DNA from: Azospira inquinata
Lineage (GTDB): Bacteria; Pseudomonadota; Gammaproteobacteria; Burkholderiales; Rhodocyclaceae
Reading direction: 5' to 3'
DNA length: 64,000 nucleotides
Assembly: GCF_018905915.1 (NCBI RefSeq)
Contig: NZ_CP064782.1
Coordinates: 434,001 to 498,000 of the forward strand
Positions 33,808-41,723 of this stretch are shown here, one piece after another (position 1 is the stretch's first letter; each line of letters begins with the position of its first letter). The notes beneath the pieces are model-generated. The model ran no database searches, was not told where the DNA came from, and was given only the letters and a program-made list of their open reading frames with translations. The position numbers and the translations under genes were made by a program.

Positions 33808-35094
33808 ATGGCCGACCGCTCCTACGGCTTCGACACCCTCGCCCTCCACGCCGGACACATTCCCGATGCCGCCACAGGCAGCCGGGCCGTGCCCATTTAC
33901 CAGACCACCTCCTACGTTTTCGATTCCCCGGAGCAGGCCGCCAGCCTCTTCAATCTGCAAACCTTCGGCAACGTCTATTCCCGCCTCTCCAATCCCACGG
34001 TGGCAGTGCTGGAAGAACGCATCGCCGCCCTGGAAGGGGGCCGGGCAGCCCTGGCCACGGCCAGCGGCATGGCCGCCACCAGCGTGGCCCTCCTGGCCCT
34101 GTGCCAGGCCGGGGACGAGATTGTCGCCAGCCGCCGCCTCTACGGAGGCACCTATTCCCAGCTGGACGTGAATTTCCGCAAACTGGGCATCCACACCGTC
34201 TTTGTGGAAGAAGACACCCCGGAGCATTTCGCCCGGGCCATCACCCCCAAAACCCGCCTCCTGTTTGCCGAAACCCTGGGCAACCCCAGTCTGGAGGTGC
34301 TGGACCTGGAAGGGGTGGGCCGGGTGGCCGCCCAGGCGGGCCTGCCCCTCTTCGTGGACAACACCTTCGCCAGCCCCTACCTGTGCCGCCCCTTCGACTG
34401 GGGTGGGGCGGTGGTGATCCATTCCGCCACCAAATTCATCGGCGGCCACGGTACCACCCTGGGGGGCCTGATTGTGGAATCGGGGAAATTCCCCTGGGAC
34501 AATGGCAAATTCTTCTCCATGACCGAACCCAGCCCGGGCTACCACGGGGTGAAGTTCTATGAAACCTTCGGCAATTTCGCCTTCACCGCAAAATGCCGCA
34601 TGGAGGTGCTGCGCACCTTCGGCCCCGCCCTCTCCCCCTTTAACGCCTTTCTCCTGCTCCAGGGCACGGAAACCCTGTCCCTGCGCATGGAGCGGCATTG
34701 CGCCAACGCCCTGGCCGTGGCCCAGTATCTGGAAGCCCATCCCCGGGTGGCCTGGGTCAATTACCCCGGGCTAGCCAGTAGTCCCCAGCGAGAATTGGCC
34801 CGAAAATACCTGCCCCGGGGCGCCGGCGCCGTACTCAGCTTCGGCATTAAAGGGGGGGCGGCAGCGGGCCAGCGCTTTATAGAAAAGGTCCAAATCCTCT
34901 CCCACCTGGCCAATATCGGGGATGCCAAAACCCTGGTGATCCACCCGGCCTCCACCACCCACCGCCAGATGACGGAAGAACAGCAACGGGCGGCGGGCAT
35001 TTCCCCGGACCTGATCCGCCTCTCCGTGGGCCTGGAAACCCTGGATGACCTACTCTGGGACCTGGATCAGGCCCTGGCTCCGGACCATGGCTGA
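33808..35094 (+). CDS. metY: O-acetylhomoserine aminocarboxypropyltransferase (MetY)
   Basis: MetY makes homocysteine directly from O-acetylhomoserine and sulfide, linking the cys operon to methionine. The 428-residue length and the motifs YGFDTLALHAG at the start, HSATKFIGGHGTTLGGLI with the PLP lysine, and the insertions around residue 240 are those of MetY, not of the shorter gamma-lyase upstream. It ends LWDLDQALA. No terminator is visible. It shares the PLP fold with the 391-residue gene two kilobases upstream. Confidence 0.92.
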   Translation: MADRSYGFDTLALHAGHIPDAATGSRAVPIYQTTSYVFDSPEQAASLFNLQTFGNVYSRLSNPTVAVLEERIAALEGGRAALATASGMAATSVALLALCQAGDEIVASRRLYGGTYSQLDVNFRKLGIHTVFVEEDTPEHFARAITPKTRLLFAETLGNPSLEVLDLEGVGRVAAQAGLPLFVDNTFASPYLCRPFDWGGAVVIHSATKFIGGHGTTLGGLIVESGKFPWDNGKFFSMTEPSPGYHGVKFYETFGNFAFTAKCRMEVLRTFGPALSPFNAFLLLQGTETLSLRMERHCANALAVAQYLEAHPRVAWVNYPGLASSPQRELARKYLPRGAGAVLSFGIKGGAAAGQRFIEKVQILSHLANIGDAKTLVIHPASTTHRQMTEEQQRAAGISPDLIRLSVGLETLDDLLWDLDQALAPDHG

Positions 35095-35767
35095 ACTCGC
35101 CCGCAGGGGCGGGAGGCCGCCCGTCCCTGGGGCCTTGGCCACATTCCGGCCTATGCCCTCTTCCGTCGCCCCCACGCCCCAGCGCCCTGGCCCGGTTCTC
35201 CGGACCGCTACGCACGCCCCCTGGGCCCCCCCGACCGGGCGCCAAACTCCGCCCCGTCTTCCCCCCGTTCCCTCCGGCTCCGCCCGGGCCCGGCACCCGG
35301 CCGCCCCATGCGCGGCCCCGGGGAAAAGACTAGAATGGACGCCACTCTCCGAACGCCGTCCGCCCCATCCTCCAGCGGCCAGCACCCGGGAAAGGCTTTG
35401 GGAATGGCGCCTTTAGGGGATCGACCGGCAAACCCCGGTAGGCCGGGCACCTCGGACCGCCCCCAGGGCCAGAGGCAATTCCCCTCCGACCCCGAGGGCT
35501 TAGGGTGGGGAGCCCCGCCTTCCTCCCCGTTCCCGATGACCGTCGCCCCCGCTTTTTCCCGGGAGCACTACCAGGACCAGGGTCAAGGCAAAACCACGGC
35601 TTTTTCGGTAAAACGGAGAAACCCGAATACCCTGAACCGGGCTGCCGCCCCCTTGCCATCACGGCCCACCCACCGGGATCGGCCCTGAAAGCGGAGGGCC
35701 GCCCCTAAACGCCCTCCAACTTCAATTCCACCCCCCCCTGTCCCCGACCTTCACCGTTCCAGCCACC
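35095..35767. other. Gene-free spacer of about 670 bp
   Basis: Several frames are open because stop codons are rare in this GC-rich stretch, but none looks like a known protein and none has a good ribosome-binding site. No repeat or hairpin with T-tract was seen. Confidence 0.5.
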
Positions 35768-36301
35768 ATGAACTCCCATTCCCCCGTCCTTATTCTTCCC
35801 GGCTACCAGGGCTCCGGCCCCAGCCATTGGCAATCCCGCTGGCAGGCCCTGCACCCGGAATTTCTCCGGGTGGAACAGGCCGACTGGGCCCATCCGGATT
35901 ACCGGACCTGGCGGGACCGGCTTGAAGCGGCCGTGGCCGCCCTGCCCCAGCCCCCTATCCTGGTGGCCCACAGCCTGGGTTGCCTGCTCACCGCCTTCTG
36001 GGCAGGGGAAACCCGGCTGCCGGTGAAGGGCGCCCTGCTGGTGGCTCCCCCCAATTCCACCCGGCCGGACTTTCCCCCGGACATTTCCGGTTTCGGTGCC
36101 CCGCCCCGCCAGCCCCTGCCCTTTCCCACGGTGGTGGTGGCCAGCAGCGACGATCCCTACGGCTCCCTGGATTACGCCGCCGACTGCGCCGCCGCCTGGG
36201 GCGCCCGCTTTGTGGCCGTGGGGCCCCGAGGCCACATCAACGCGGACAGCGGCCTGGGGGACTGGCCGGAAGGTTACGCCCTGCTGGAAAGCCTGTTTTA
36301 A
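35768..36301 (+). CDS. RBBP9/YdeN-type serine hydrolase
   Basis: A 177-residue alpha/beta hydrolase of the RBBP9/YdeN family. The catalytic triad is visible: serine in VAHSLGC (about residue 74), aspartate in SSDDPYG, histidine in RGHINADSGLGDWPEG. The N-terminal GYQGSGPSHWQSRW is a family mark. The substrate is unknown, probably a small ester or thioester. It seems to be a single gene. Confidence 0.88.
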   Translation: MNSHSPVLILPGYQGSGPSHWQSRWQALHPEFLRVEQADWAHPDYRTWRDRLEAAVAALPQPPILVAHSLGCLLTAFWAGETRLPVKGALLVAPPNSTRPDFPPDISGFGAPPRQPLPFPTVVVASSDDPYGSLDYAADCAAAWGARFVAVGPRGHINADSGLGDWPEGYALLESLF

Positions 36302-36507
36302 GCGCCCGGCCCCAGTAAGGGGAAACCCAGGCAGGTAGGGAAGATTTCGGCCAGGGGGCGGCCTTTCCTGCCTTTGCCTTTGCGTCTGCGGCCCCTATCC
36401 CGCCGCGCCAGGAGCCTTTCCGGCCACCGTTCCCGAGTGCTTCCCGGCCGCTACCGCCCCACCCCGTTTCCCCGTCCCTTCATGCCGCCTGGGAGCCACC
36501 GGCCCTT

Positions 36508-36524
36508 GGCGCTACAATAGCGCC
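36508..36524. promoter_or_regulatory. Palindrome overlapping a -10-like element upstream of the methyltransferase
   Basis: GGCGCTA-CAA-TAGCGCC is a perfect 7-bp inverted repeat that contains TACAAT (36513-36518), a good -10 hexamer, about 80 bp before the methyltransferase ATG. A protein bound here would block the promoter. No convincing -35 could be assigned. The rest of the 36302-36604 gap shows nothing else. Confidence 0.45.
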
Positions 36525-36604
36525 GCTCTGCCGGAAGGGCGGTTATGCCGCTCCGAACCCGACCTCCCTTTTCCCTTGCTGCTGCACCGGATCGCTCGCC
36601 CTCC

Positions 36605-37834
36605 ATGGATCAACTCAACGTCGCCCGCCTGGGCCAGGTTTTCACCCCGGACAGTCTGGTGGAGCGCATGCTCCAGCTGCGGCGGCGCCAGGGCCGGGTG
36701 CTGGAGCCCTCCGCCGGGGCCGGGGCTTTCAGCCGCCGCCTGCCGGACTGCGTGGCCATTGAGCTGGACCCCAAGGTGGCCCCCCCGGGCGCCCTGATCC
36801 AGGACTTTTTCGCTTACCCGGTCACCGAGCGCTTCGACACCATTATCGGCAACCCGCCCTATGTGCGCTTTCAGGACATCCAGGCCCAAACCAAGCGGCG
36901 CCTGGATCGGACCCTGTTCGACGGGCGTTCCAACCTCTACCTGTTTTTCATCGAAAAGGCGGTGCGCCATCTGAATCCGGGGGGGGAGCTGATCTTCATC
37001 GTGCCCCGGGATTTCATCAAGCTCACGGCGGCCAAAAAGCTCAATCGCTTTCTTTTCGACCAGGGCACCATCACGGACTTTTTCGAGACCGGGGATGCCC
37101 GGGTCTTCGACGGGGCGGTGCCCAACTGCGCCGTATTCCGCTTTGAAAAAGACCGGTTCGACCGGCGCCTGGAAGATGGCCGGACCTTCCATTGCGTGGA
37201 CGGCCAGCTCCTTTTCCTCAAGGGGGATTACACCGTGCCCCTGGGAGACCTGTTCGAGGTGCGGGTGGGGGCCGTTTCCGGGGCCGACCCGGTCTTCCGC
37301 CATCCCCAGGGCAATGCGGAATTTGTCTGTTCCAAAACCGTGGATACGGGGGAAACCCGGACCATGATTTTCGGCATCCGCCACCCCCATCTGGAGCCCT
37401 ACAAGCGCCGCCTCCTGGCCCGAAAAATCCGCCCCTTTGACGAAAGCAACTGGTGGATGTGGGGCCGGGTCCATCACCAGAGCGACCGGCCTCGGCTGTA
37501 CGTGAATCAGAAAACCCGCCGGGCCCAGCCCTTTTTCCGCCACCCCTGCCCCAATTACGACGGCTCCATTCTGGCCCTGTTCCCCAAGGATCCGGAGATG
37601 GACCTGGACCTGGCCCAAGAGCTCCTCAATACGGCCGTGGATTGGCAGGAGCTGGGCTTTGTCTGCGACGGCCGCTACCTCTTCGCCCAGCGCTCCCTAC
37701 AAACCTGCCTGCTTCCCGCCGCTTTCAACACCCTTAGGCACCTCCATCCGGTGGGCCAGCCCCCGGCCCCGCCCGTCGGGGATACGGCTAACACGACTGG
37801 GACGGCGGCCGCCTCGGACTTGAAGCGGGCTTAG
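36605..37834 (+). CDS. N6-adenine DNA methyltransferase (M.TaqI/Eco57I-like), orphan
   Basis: A 409-residue class I methyltransferase likely to methylate adenine in DNA. Motif I is VLEPSAGAGAFSRRLP (about residue 31) and motif IV is IGNPPYVRFQDI (about 84). The second half (about 190-370) resembles the target-recognition part of TaqI-type enzymes. No restriction endonuclease gene or nuclease motif is seen beside it, so it may be a solitary regulatory methylase or a remnant of a restriction system. The ATG at 36605 gives MDQLNVARLGQVFTPDSLV, a typical start. A hexamer array begins 22 bp after the stop. Confidence 0.82.
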   Translation: MDQLNVARLGQVFTPDSLVERMLQLRRRQGRVLEPSAGAGAFSRRLPDCVAIELDPKVAPPGALIQDFFAYPVTERFDTIIGNPPYVRFQDIQAQTKRRLDRTLFDGRSNLYLFFIEKAVRHLNPGGELIFIVPRDFIKLTAAKKLNRFLFDQGTITDFFETGDARVFDGAVPNCAVFRFEKDRFDRRLEDGRTFHCVDGQLLFLKGDYTVPLGDLFEVRVGAVSGADPVFRHPQGNAEFVCSKTVDTGETRTMIFGIRHPHLEPYKRRLLARKIRPFDESNWWMWGRVHHQSDRPRLYVNQKTRRAQPFFRHPCPNYDGSILALFPKDPEMDLDLAQELLNTAVDWQELGFVCDGRYLFAQRSLQTCLLPAAFNTLRHLHPVGQPPAPPVGDTANTTGTAAASDLKRA

Positions 37835-37855
37835 GCGCCTGGCGGCCCCAGCGGA

Positions 37856-37921
37856 GGCTTGGGCTTGGGCTTGGGCTTGGGCTTGGGCTTGGGCTTGGGC
37901 TTGGGCTTGGGCTTGGGCTTG
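37856..37921. repeat. Hexamer tandem repeat, GGCTTG x11
   Basis: Eleven perfect GGCTTG units, just after the methyltransferase stop codon (37832-37834). It is not inside the reading frame. Confidence 0.97.
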
Positions 37922-38039
37922 GAGCCAGGGTCCGGGTCGGGGCCCCCCCTTAACGCCCCCTTACCGGTTCGTCCCATTCACCGTGCCGGTCCGCTCCGTC
38001 CCGCCTTCCCCGGCGGAGTGCCCCCCAAAATCAGGCCAC

Positions 38040-38068
38040 AAAAAAGCCGACCGGCAACACCGATCGGC
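38040..38068 (-). terminator. Terminator after rlmB
   Basis: On the minus strand GCCGATCGG-TGTTG-CCGGTCGGC is followed by T6. The 9-bp stem has one mismatch. It lies 36 bp after the rlmB stop. Confidence 0.85.
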
Positions 38069-38103
38069 TTATTAGGTTTTTCCGGCAAACCGGTCCGCTA
38101 GCC

Positions 38104-38856
38104 TTAGCTCCCCAAACGCCGCTTGGCCTCGAACAGGCACACCCCGGCGGCCACGGAGACGTTCAGGCTTTCTACCGCCCCGGCCATGGGGATGCGCACC
38201 AGCTGGTCGCAGTTTTCCCGGGTCAGGCGGCGCATGCCTTCCCCTTCCGCCCCCATGACCCAGGCAGTGCCCGTGGGCCATTGGGCGGTGTAGAGGTCGT
38301 CGCTCCCCTGGTCGTCCGTGCCGATGACCCAGATATTCCGTTCCTTCAGCTCCCGCAGGGTGCGGGCCAGATTGGTGACGGTGATGTAGGGCACGGTTTC
38401 CGCCGCCCCGCTGGCCACCTTGATGGCGGTCTGGGTCAGGCCCACAGCCCGGTCCTTGGGGGCAATGACAGCATGGGCCCCCACCGCATCCGCCACCCGC
38501 AGGCAGGCCCCCAGGTTATGGGGATCGGTGACGCCGTCCAGGATCAGGAGCAGGGCCGGTTCTTCCAGGGTATCCAGCACGTCATCCAGGGCGGGCTGGC
38601 GCTCGTTGGCATCCACCCGGGCCACCACGCCCTGGTGGCGCATCCCCGGGGCCATGCCGTCCAGGCGCTTGGCTTCCGTAGGAATGACCCGCACATCCTG
38701 GGCCTGGGCATGGCGCAGCAGATCCTTGGCCCGACCGTCCTGACGCCCCTGTTCCAGGTAGATTTCCTGAACGGCGGCCGGATTGTGGCGCAGCTTGGCG
38801 ATGACGGCGTGGAAGCCGTGGATGAGACGGGAGGGGCGGGTGTCGTTCTGAGCCAT
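38104..38856 (-). CDS. rlmB: 23S rRNA (guanosine-2'-O)-methyltransferase RlmB
   Basis: RlmB methylates G2251 of 23S rRNA. The 250-residue protein has an N-terminal substrate-binding domain ([13 protein letters not shown]) and a SPOUT knot domain with [38 protein letters not shown] and [16 protein letters not shown], the three SPOUT motifs. The ATG at 38856 ([10 protein letters not shown]) is chosen; the longer frame is not conserved in appearance. Confidence 0.93.
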   Translation of the reverse strand: MAQNDTRPSRLIHGFHAVIAKLRHNPAAVQEIYLEQGRQDGRAKDLLRHAQAQDVRVIPTEAKRLDGMAPGMRHQGVVARVDANERQPALDDVLDTLEEPALLLILDGVTDPHNLGACLRVADAVGAHAVIAPKDRAVGLTQTAIKVASGAAETVPYITVTNLARTLRELKERNIWVIGTDDQGSDDLYTAQWPTGTAWVMGAEGEGMRRLTRENCDQLVRIPMAGAVESLNVSVAAGVCLFEAKRRLGS

Positions 38857-39107
38857 GGGGAACCAAGGGGGAAAATCGGGAAAGGCCGCCATTCTAGTCC
38901 AGGGGGGCGAAACCTGCTGGAAAAGCGCGGTTAGGGTAGGATGATCCCCACAAGTAGGGATAAAGGGCAAATTTACGGAAATATTCCCTTGTTTCCGGCC
39001 GAGGGCCTCTCTAGTATGGAGAAAAAGCTCAAGAAATCCCGGGGGGCTCCGTTAAATCAGGAGCTTGGAGACAAATCTTAGCGTAACTTTTTAAGCGCCA
39101 CGCCATC

Positions 39108-40031
39108 ATGCTCGATCAAGCCCTGCCCAATCTGGATTCCTGGGTCAGCTATTTCAGTCAGGAAAACCTGCCCATCCTGCGCCGTACCGCCCGGCAGCTG
39201 GCGGCTGCCCGGGAAAATATTGACGACATCAATGGCCGGGATATTGCCGCCATCGTGCTCCAGGACCCCCTGCTCACGGTGCGGGTGCTGGCCTACATCC
39301 AGCCCATGGCCAATCAACGGCTGCGCAACGACATCACCACCATCGACCAGGCCATTGTGATGCAAGGGGTGGAGCCCTTCTTCCGCCGCTTTGAAAACCT
39401 GCCGGTGGTGGAAGATGGCCTCAGCGCCCATCCCCAGGCCCTTCTGGGGATGCTGCACACGGTGCGCCGGGCCCAGCGGGCGGCCCGCTACGCCAACGAC
39501 TGGGCCTACTGGCGCCACGACATGAATGTGGAAGAAGTGGTGGTGGCCACCCTGCTCCACGAGCTGGCGGAAATCCTTATCTGGTGCTTTTCCCCCACCC
39601 TGGCCCTGCGCATCAAAGCCATGAAGCGCATGGACCGGAATCTGCGCAGCACCGTGGCCCAGCACGCCGTGCTGGGGGTGACCCTGGCGGACATCCAGCA
39701 GGCCCTGTGCCGGGCCTGGCACCTGCCCGAGCTGATGATTACCCTGACCGACGACAAACAGGCGGACCATCCCCGGGTGCGCAATGTGCTCCTGGCCATC
39801 AATCTGGCCCGTCATTCCGCCGAAGGCTGGGACGACGCGGCCCTGCCCGACGACTACAAGGACATTGCCAATCTCCTGCACCTGAACCTGGATACGGTGA
39901 AAAAGCGTATCGGGGTGCCGGAAGCGGTAGTAGAGCCTGAGGAAGAAAACGCCCCGGCGGATGCCGAGACCGGGACCCCCCCGGCCCCCTCAGTCTCCCC
40001 GGCCCCGACAGACCTTCCCCCCGCCCACTGA
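39108..40031 (+). CDS. HDOD-domain protein
   Basis: A 307-residue protein with an HDOD (metal-free HD-related) domain over most of its length, as in signalling proteins controlling motility, biofilm or c-di-GMP responses. The region ALPNLDSWVSYFSQENLPIL through LLHELAEILIWCFSP matches the family. The last 40 residues are acidic/proline-rich. No second domain is visible. Function can only be given as regulatory. Confidence 0.8.
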   Translation: MLDQALPNLDSWVSYFSQENLPILRRTARQLAAARENIDDINGRDIAAIVLQDPLLTVRVLAYIQPMANQRLRNDITTIDQAIVMQGVEPFFRRFENLPVVEDGLSAHPQALLGMLHTVRRAQRAARYANDWAYWRHDMNVEEVVVATLLHELAEILIWCFSPTLALRIKAMKRMDRNLRSTVAQHAVLGVTLADIQQALCRAWHLPELMITLTDDKQADHPRVRNVLLAINLARHSAEGWDDAALPDDYKDIANLLHLNLDTVKKRIGVPEAVVEPEEENAPADAETGTPPAPSVSPAPTDLPPAH

Positions 40032-40127
40032 AGCTGTCACCGGCGCCCCAGGCCCGGACGAGACGGCTGGGGGCGGGATCGGTATGATGGCCGAGTTTTC
40101 CCTTTCCCCTCTGCTTCGGGAGTATCC

Positions 40128-40706
40128 ATGAGCATCTCCTCCATGATCGGCCTGGGTGTGGCTGTGGTGGCCGTTTTCTATGGCATTACCCTCTACAACG
40201 GCCTGGTGACCCTGAAACACAACGTGGCCCGGGCCTGGGCCAATATTGACGTGCTTCTCAAGCAACGTCACGACGAACTGCCCAAGCTGGTGGAAGTCTG
40301 CAAGCAGTACAAGGAATTCGAGCAAAGCACCCTGCAAAAGGTCATTGAGGCCCGGGCCCAGGTGCATAACGCCCGGGAACAGCAGGACATGGCCGCCCTG
40401 GGAGGCGCGGAAGGCGCCCTGCGCCAGGGCCTGGGGCGCCTCTTTGCCGTGGCCGAGGCCTACCCGGACCTGAAGAGCAACGAAAGTTTCATGCAGCTGC
40501 AACAGCGCATTTCCAACCTGGAAAACGCCATTGCGGACCGTCGGGAGCTGTACAACGAAGCGGTGAATATCAACAACGTGCGGGTGGAGCAGTTCCCGGA
40601 TGCCCTCATCGCCGCCCTGTTCCACTTCGGCCCCCGGGCCCTGCTGGAATTTTCCTCCACGGAAAAGGCGGATGTGGATATGGCCGCCCTCTTCAAGCAA
40701 TCCTGA
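40128..40706 (+). CDS. LemA family membrane protein
   Basis: A 192-residue protein with one N-terminal transmembrane helix (about 5-22, IGLGVAVVAVFYGITLYN) followed by the LemA helical bundle (LKHNVARAWANIDVLLKQR, DELPKLVEVCK, and later YNEAVNINNVRVEQFPD). LemA proteins are widespread and of unknown biochemical role. The gene lies 51 bp before a GIDE-domain gene, an association seen elsewhere and suggesting a shared membrane-stress function. Confidence 0.9.
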   Translation: MSISSMIGLGVAVVAVFYGITLYNGLVTLKHNVARAWANIDVLLKQRHDELPKLVEVCKQYKEFEQSTLQKVIEARAQVHNAREQQDMAALGGAEGALRQGLGRLFAVAEAYPDLKSNESFMQLQQRISNLENAIADRRELYNEAVNINNVRVEQFPDALIAALFHFGPRALLEFSSTEKADVDMAALFKQS

Positions 40707-40757
40707 TCCCCTCCCCCCGGCGGCCCCGGGCATCCCGGGCCGCCTGTCCCCTCGCCT

Positions 40758-41663
40758 ATGCTGGAAAAATTACAGCAGCAATACGCCCAACTGCTCACCT
40801 CCGGGGTTCAGGTGGTGCTGGTCATTTTTGGCTTCAAATTAAACAGCAGCCTGGGCTGGACCGTGATCCTGGCCCTGGTGGCGGGCCTCAGCCTGCTGGC
40901 CTGGAGCAGCACCCTGAGCCGCCGCCGGGCCATTGCTGACACCCCCACCGCCAAGGTGGCCTCCGCCGCCCAGGGCTATGGGGAACTGGAAGGCCGGGGC
41001 CGGGCCCTGGAAGGCCAGCCCCTGCTGGCCCCCCGCTCCCTCCTGCCCTGCCTCTGGTACCGCTATCAGGTGGAGGAAAAGGACAGTGACAATAACTGGA
41101 AGGTAGTGGATCAGGGCCGCAGCGACGCTTGCCTGATTCTGGAAGATGAAACGGGCCAATGCCTAGTGGACCCGGCGGGGGCGGAAATTCTCACCCAGCA
41201 CAAGGACACCTGGACCCTGGGGGACCAGCGCACCACCGAGTGGCTGCTCCAGATCGGCGATCCCCTCTATGCCCTGGGCCAGTTCCGCACCCTCACCGGA
41301 GGAGACAGCCTGTTGGACCCGGCAGAAGACGTAAAGCTGTTGCTGGCGGAATGGAAAAAGCAGCCGGAAACCCTGCTACGCCGCTTTGACCTGGACGGTA
41401 ACGGGGAACTGAGCATGGAAGAATGGGCCCTGGCCCGTCAGGCCGCCCGGCGGGAGGTGGCCAAGGAACGCCAGGCGGTGCAGGCCCAGCCCGACGTCCA
41501 TATTCTGGAAAAGCCCCGAGATGGCCGTCCCTACTTGCTTTCCAACTATTCCCAAAGCGCCCTGGCACGCCGCTACGGCCTCTGGGCCCTGTACCACCTG
41601 AGCGTCTTTTTCCTCAGCCTGGGGGCCATTCCCTGGGCCCGCCACTTTTATCTGGCGGGCTAG
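40758..41663 (+). CDS. GIDE-domain membrane protein with canonical EF-hand
   Basis: A 301-residue protein with two or three membrane segments (about 14-50 and 273-295) enclosing a soluble region. That region (about 75-175) resembles the GIDE domain of eukaryotic MUL1-type E3 ligases, which in bacteria lacks the RING finger. At residues 211-222 DLDGNGELSMEE is a perfect EF-hand loop (D, D, N, E, S, E at positions 1, 3, 5, 7, 9, 12), so it should bind calcium. It directly follows lemA. Function is unknown; calcium-dependent membrane regulation is an inference. Confidence 0.7.
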   Translation: MLEKLQQQYAQLLTSGVQVVLVIFGFKLNSSLGWTVILALVAGLSLLAWSSTLSRRRAIADTPTAKVASAAQGYGELEGRGRALEGQPLLAPRSLLPCLWYRYQVEEKDSDNNWKVVDQGRSDACLILEDETGQCLVDPAGAEILTQHKDTWTLGDQRTTEWLLQIGDPLYALGQFRTLTGGDSLLDPAEDVKLLLAEWKKQPETLLRRFDLDGNGELSMEEWALARQAARREVAKERQAVQAQPDVHILEKPRDGRPYLLSNYSQSALARRYGLWALYHLSVFFLSLGAIPWARHFYLAG

Positions 41664-41676
41664 GGGGCAACACCGG

Positions 41677-41698
41677 CCGGGGCAGTCTCCTGCCCCGG
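41677..41698. terminator. Hairpin between convergent genes
   Basis: CCGGGGCAG-TCTC-CTGCCCCGG, a perfect 9-bp stem without a T-tract, between the GIDE gene and uup. It may terminate with help from Rho. Confidence 0.5.
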
Positions 41699-41723
41699 AG
41701 CCCCGAAGACCCAGCGCCCCCGC

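Noticed and set aside
35095..35767. Possible genes in the spacer after metY
   Set aside because: The frames lack ribosome-binding sites and protein-like sequence; they are open because of high GC content.
37859..38101. Frame translating the hexamer array as Gly-Leu repeats
   Set aside because: It begins at a non-ATG inside a tandem repeat and continues into unconserved sequence; there is no ribosome-binding site.
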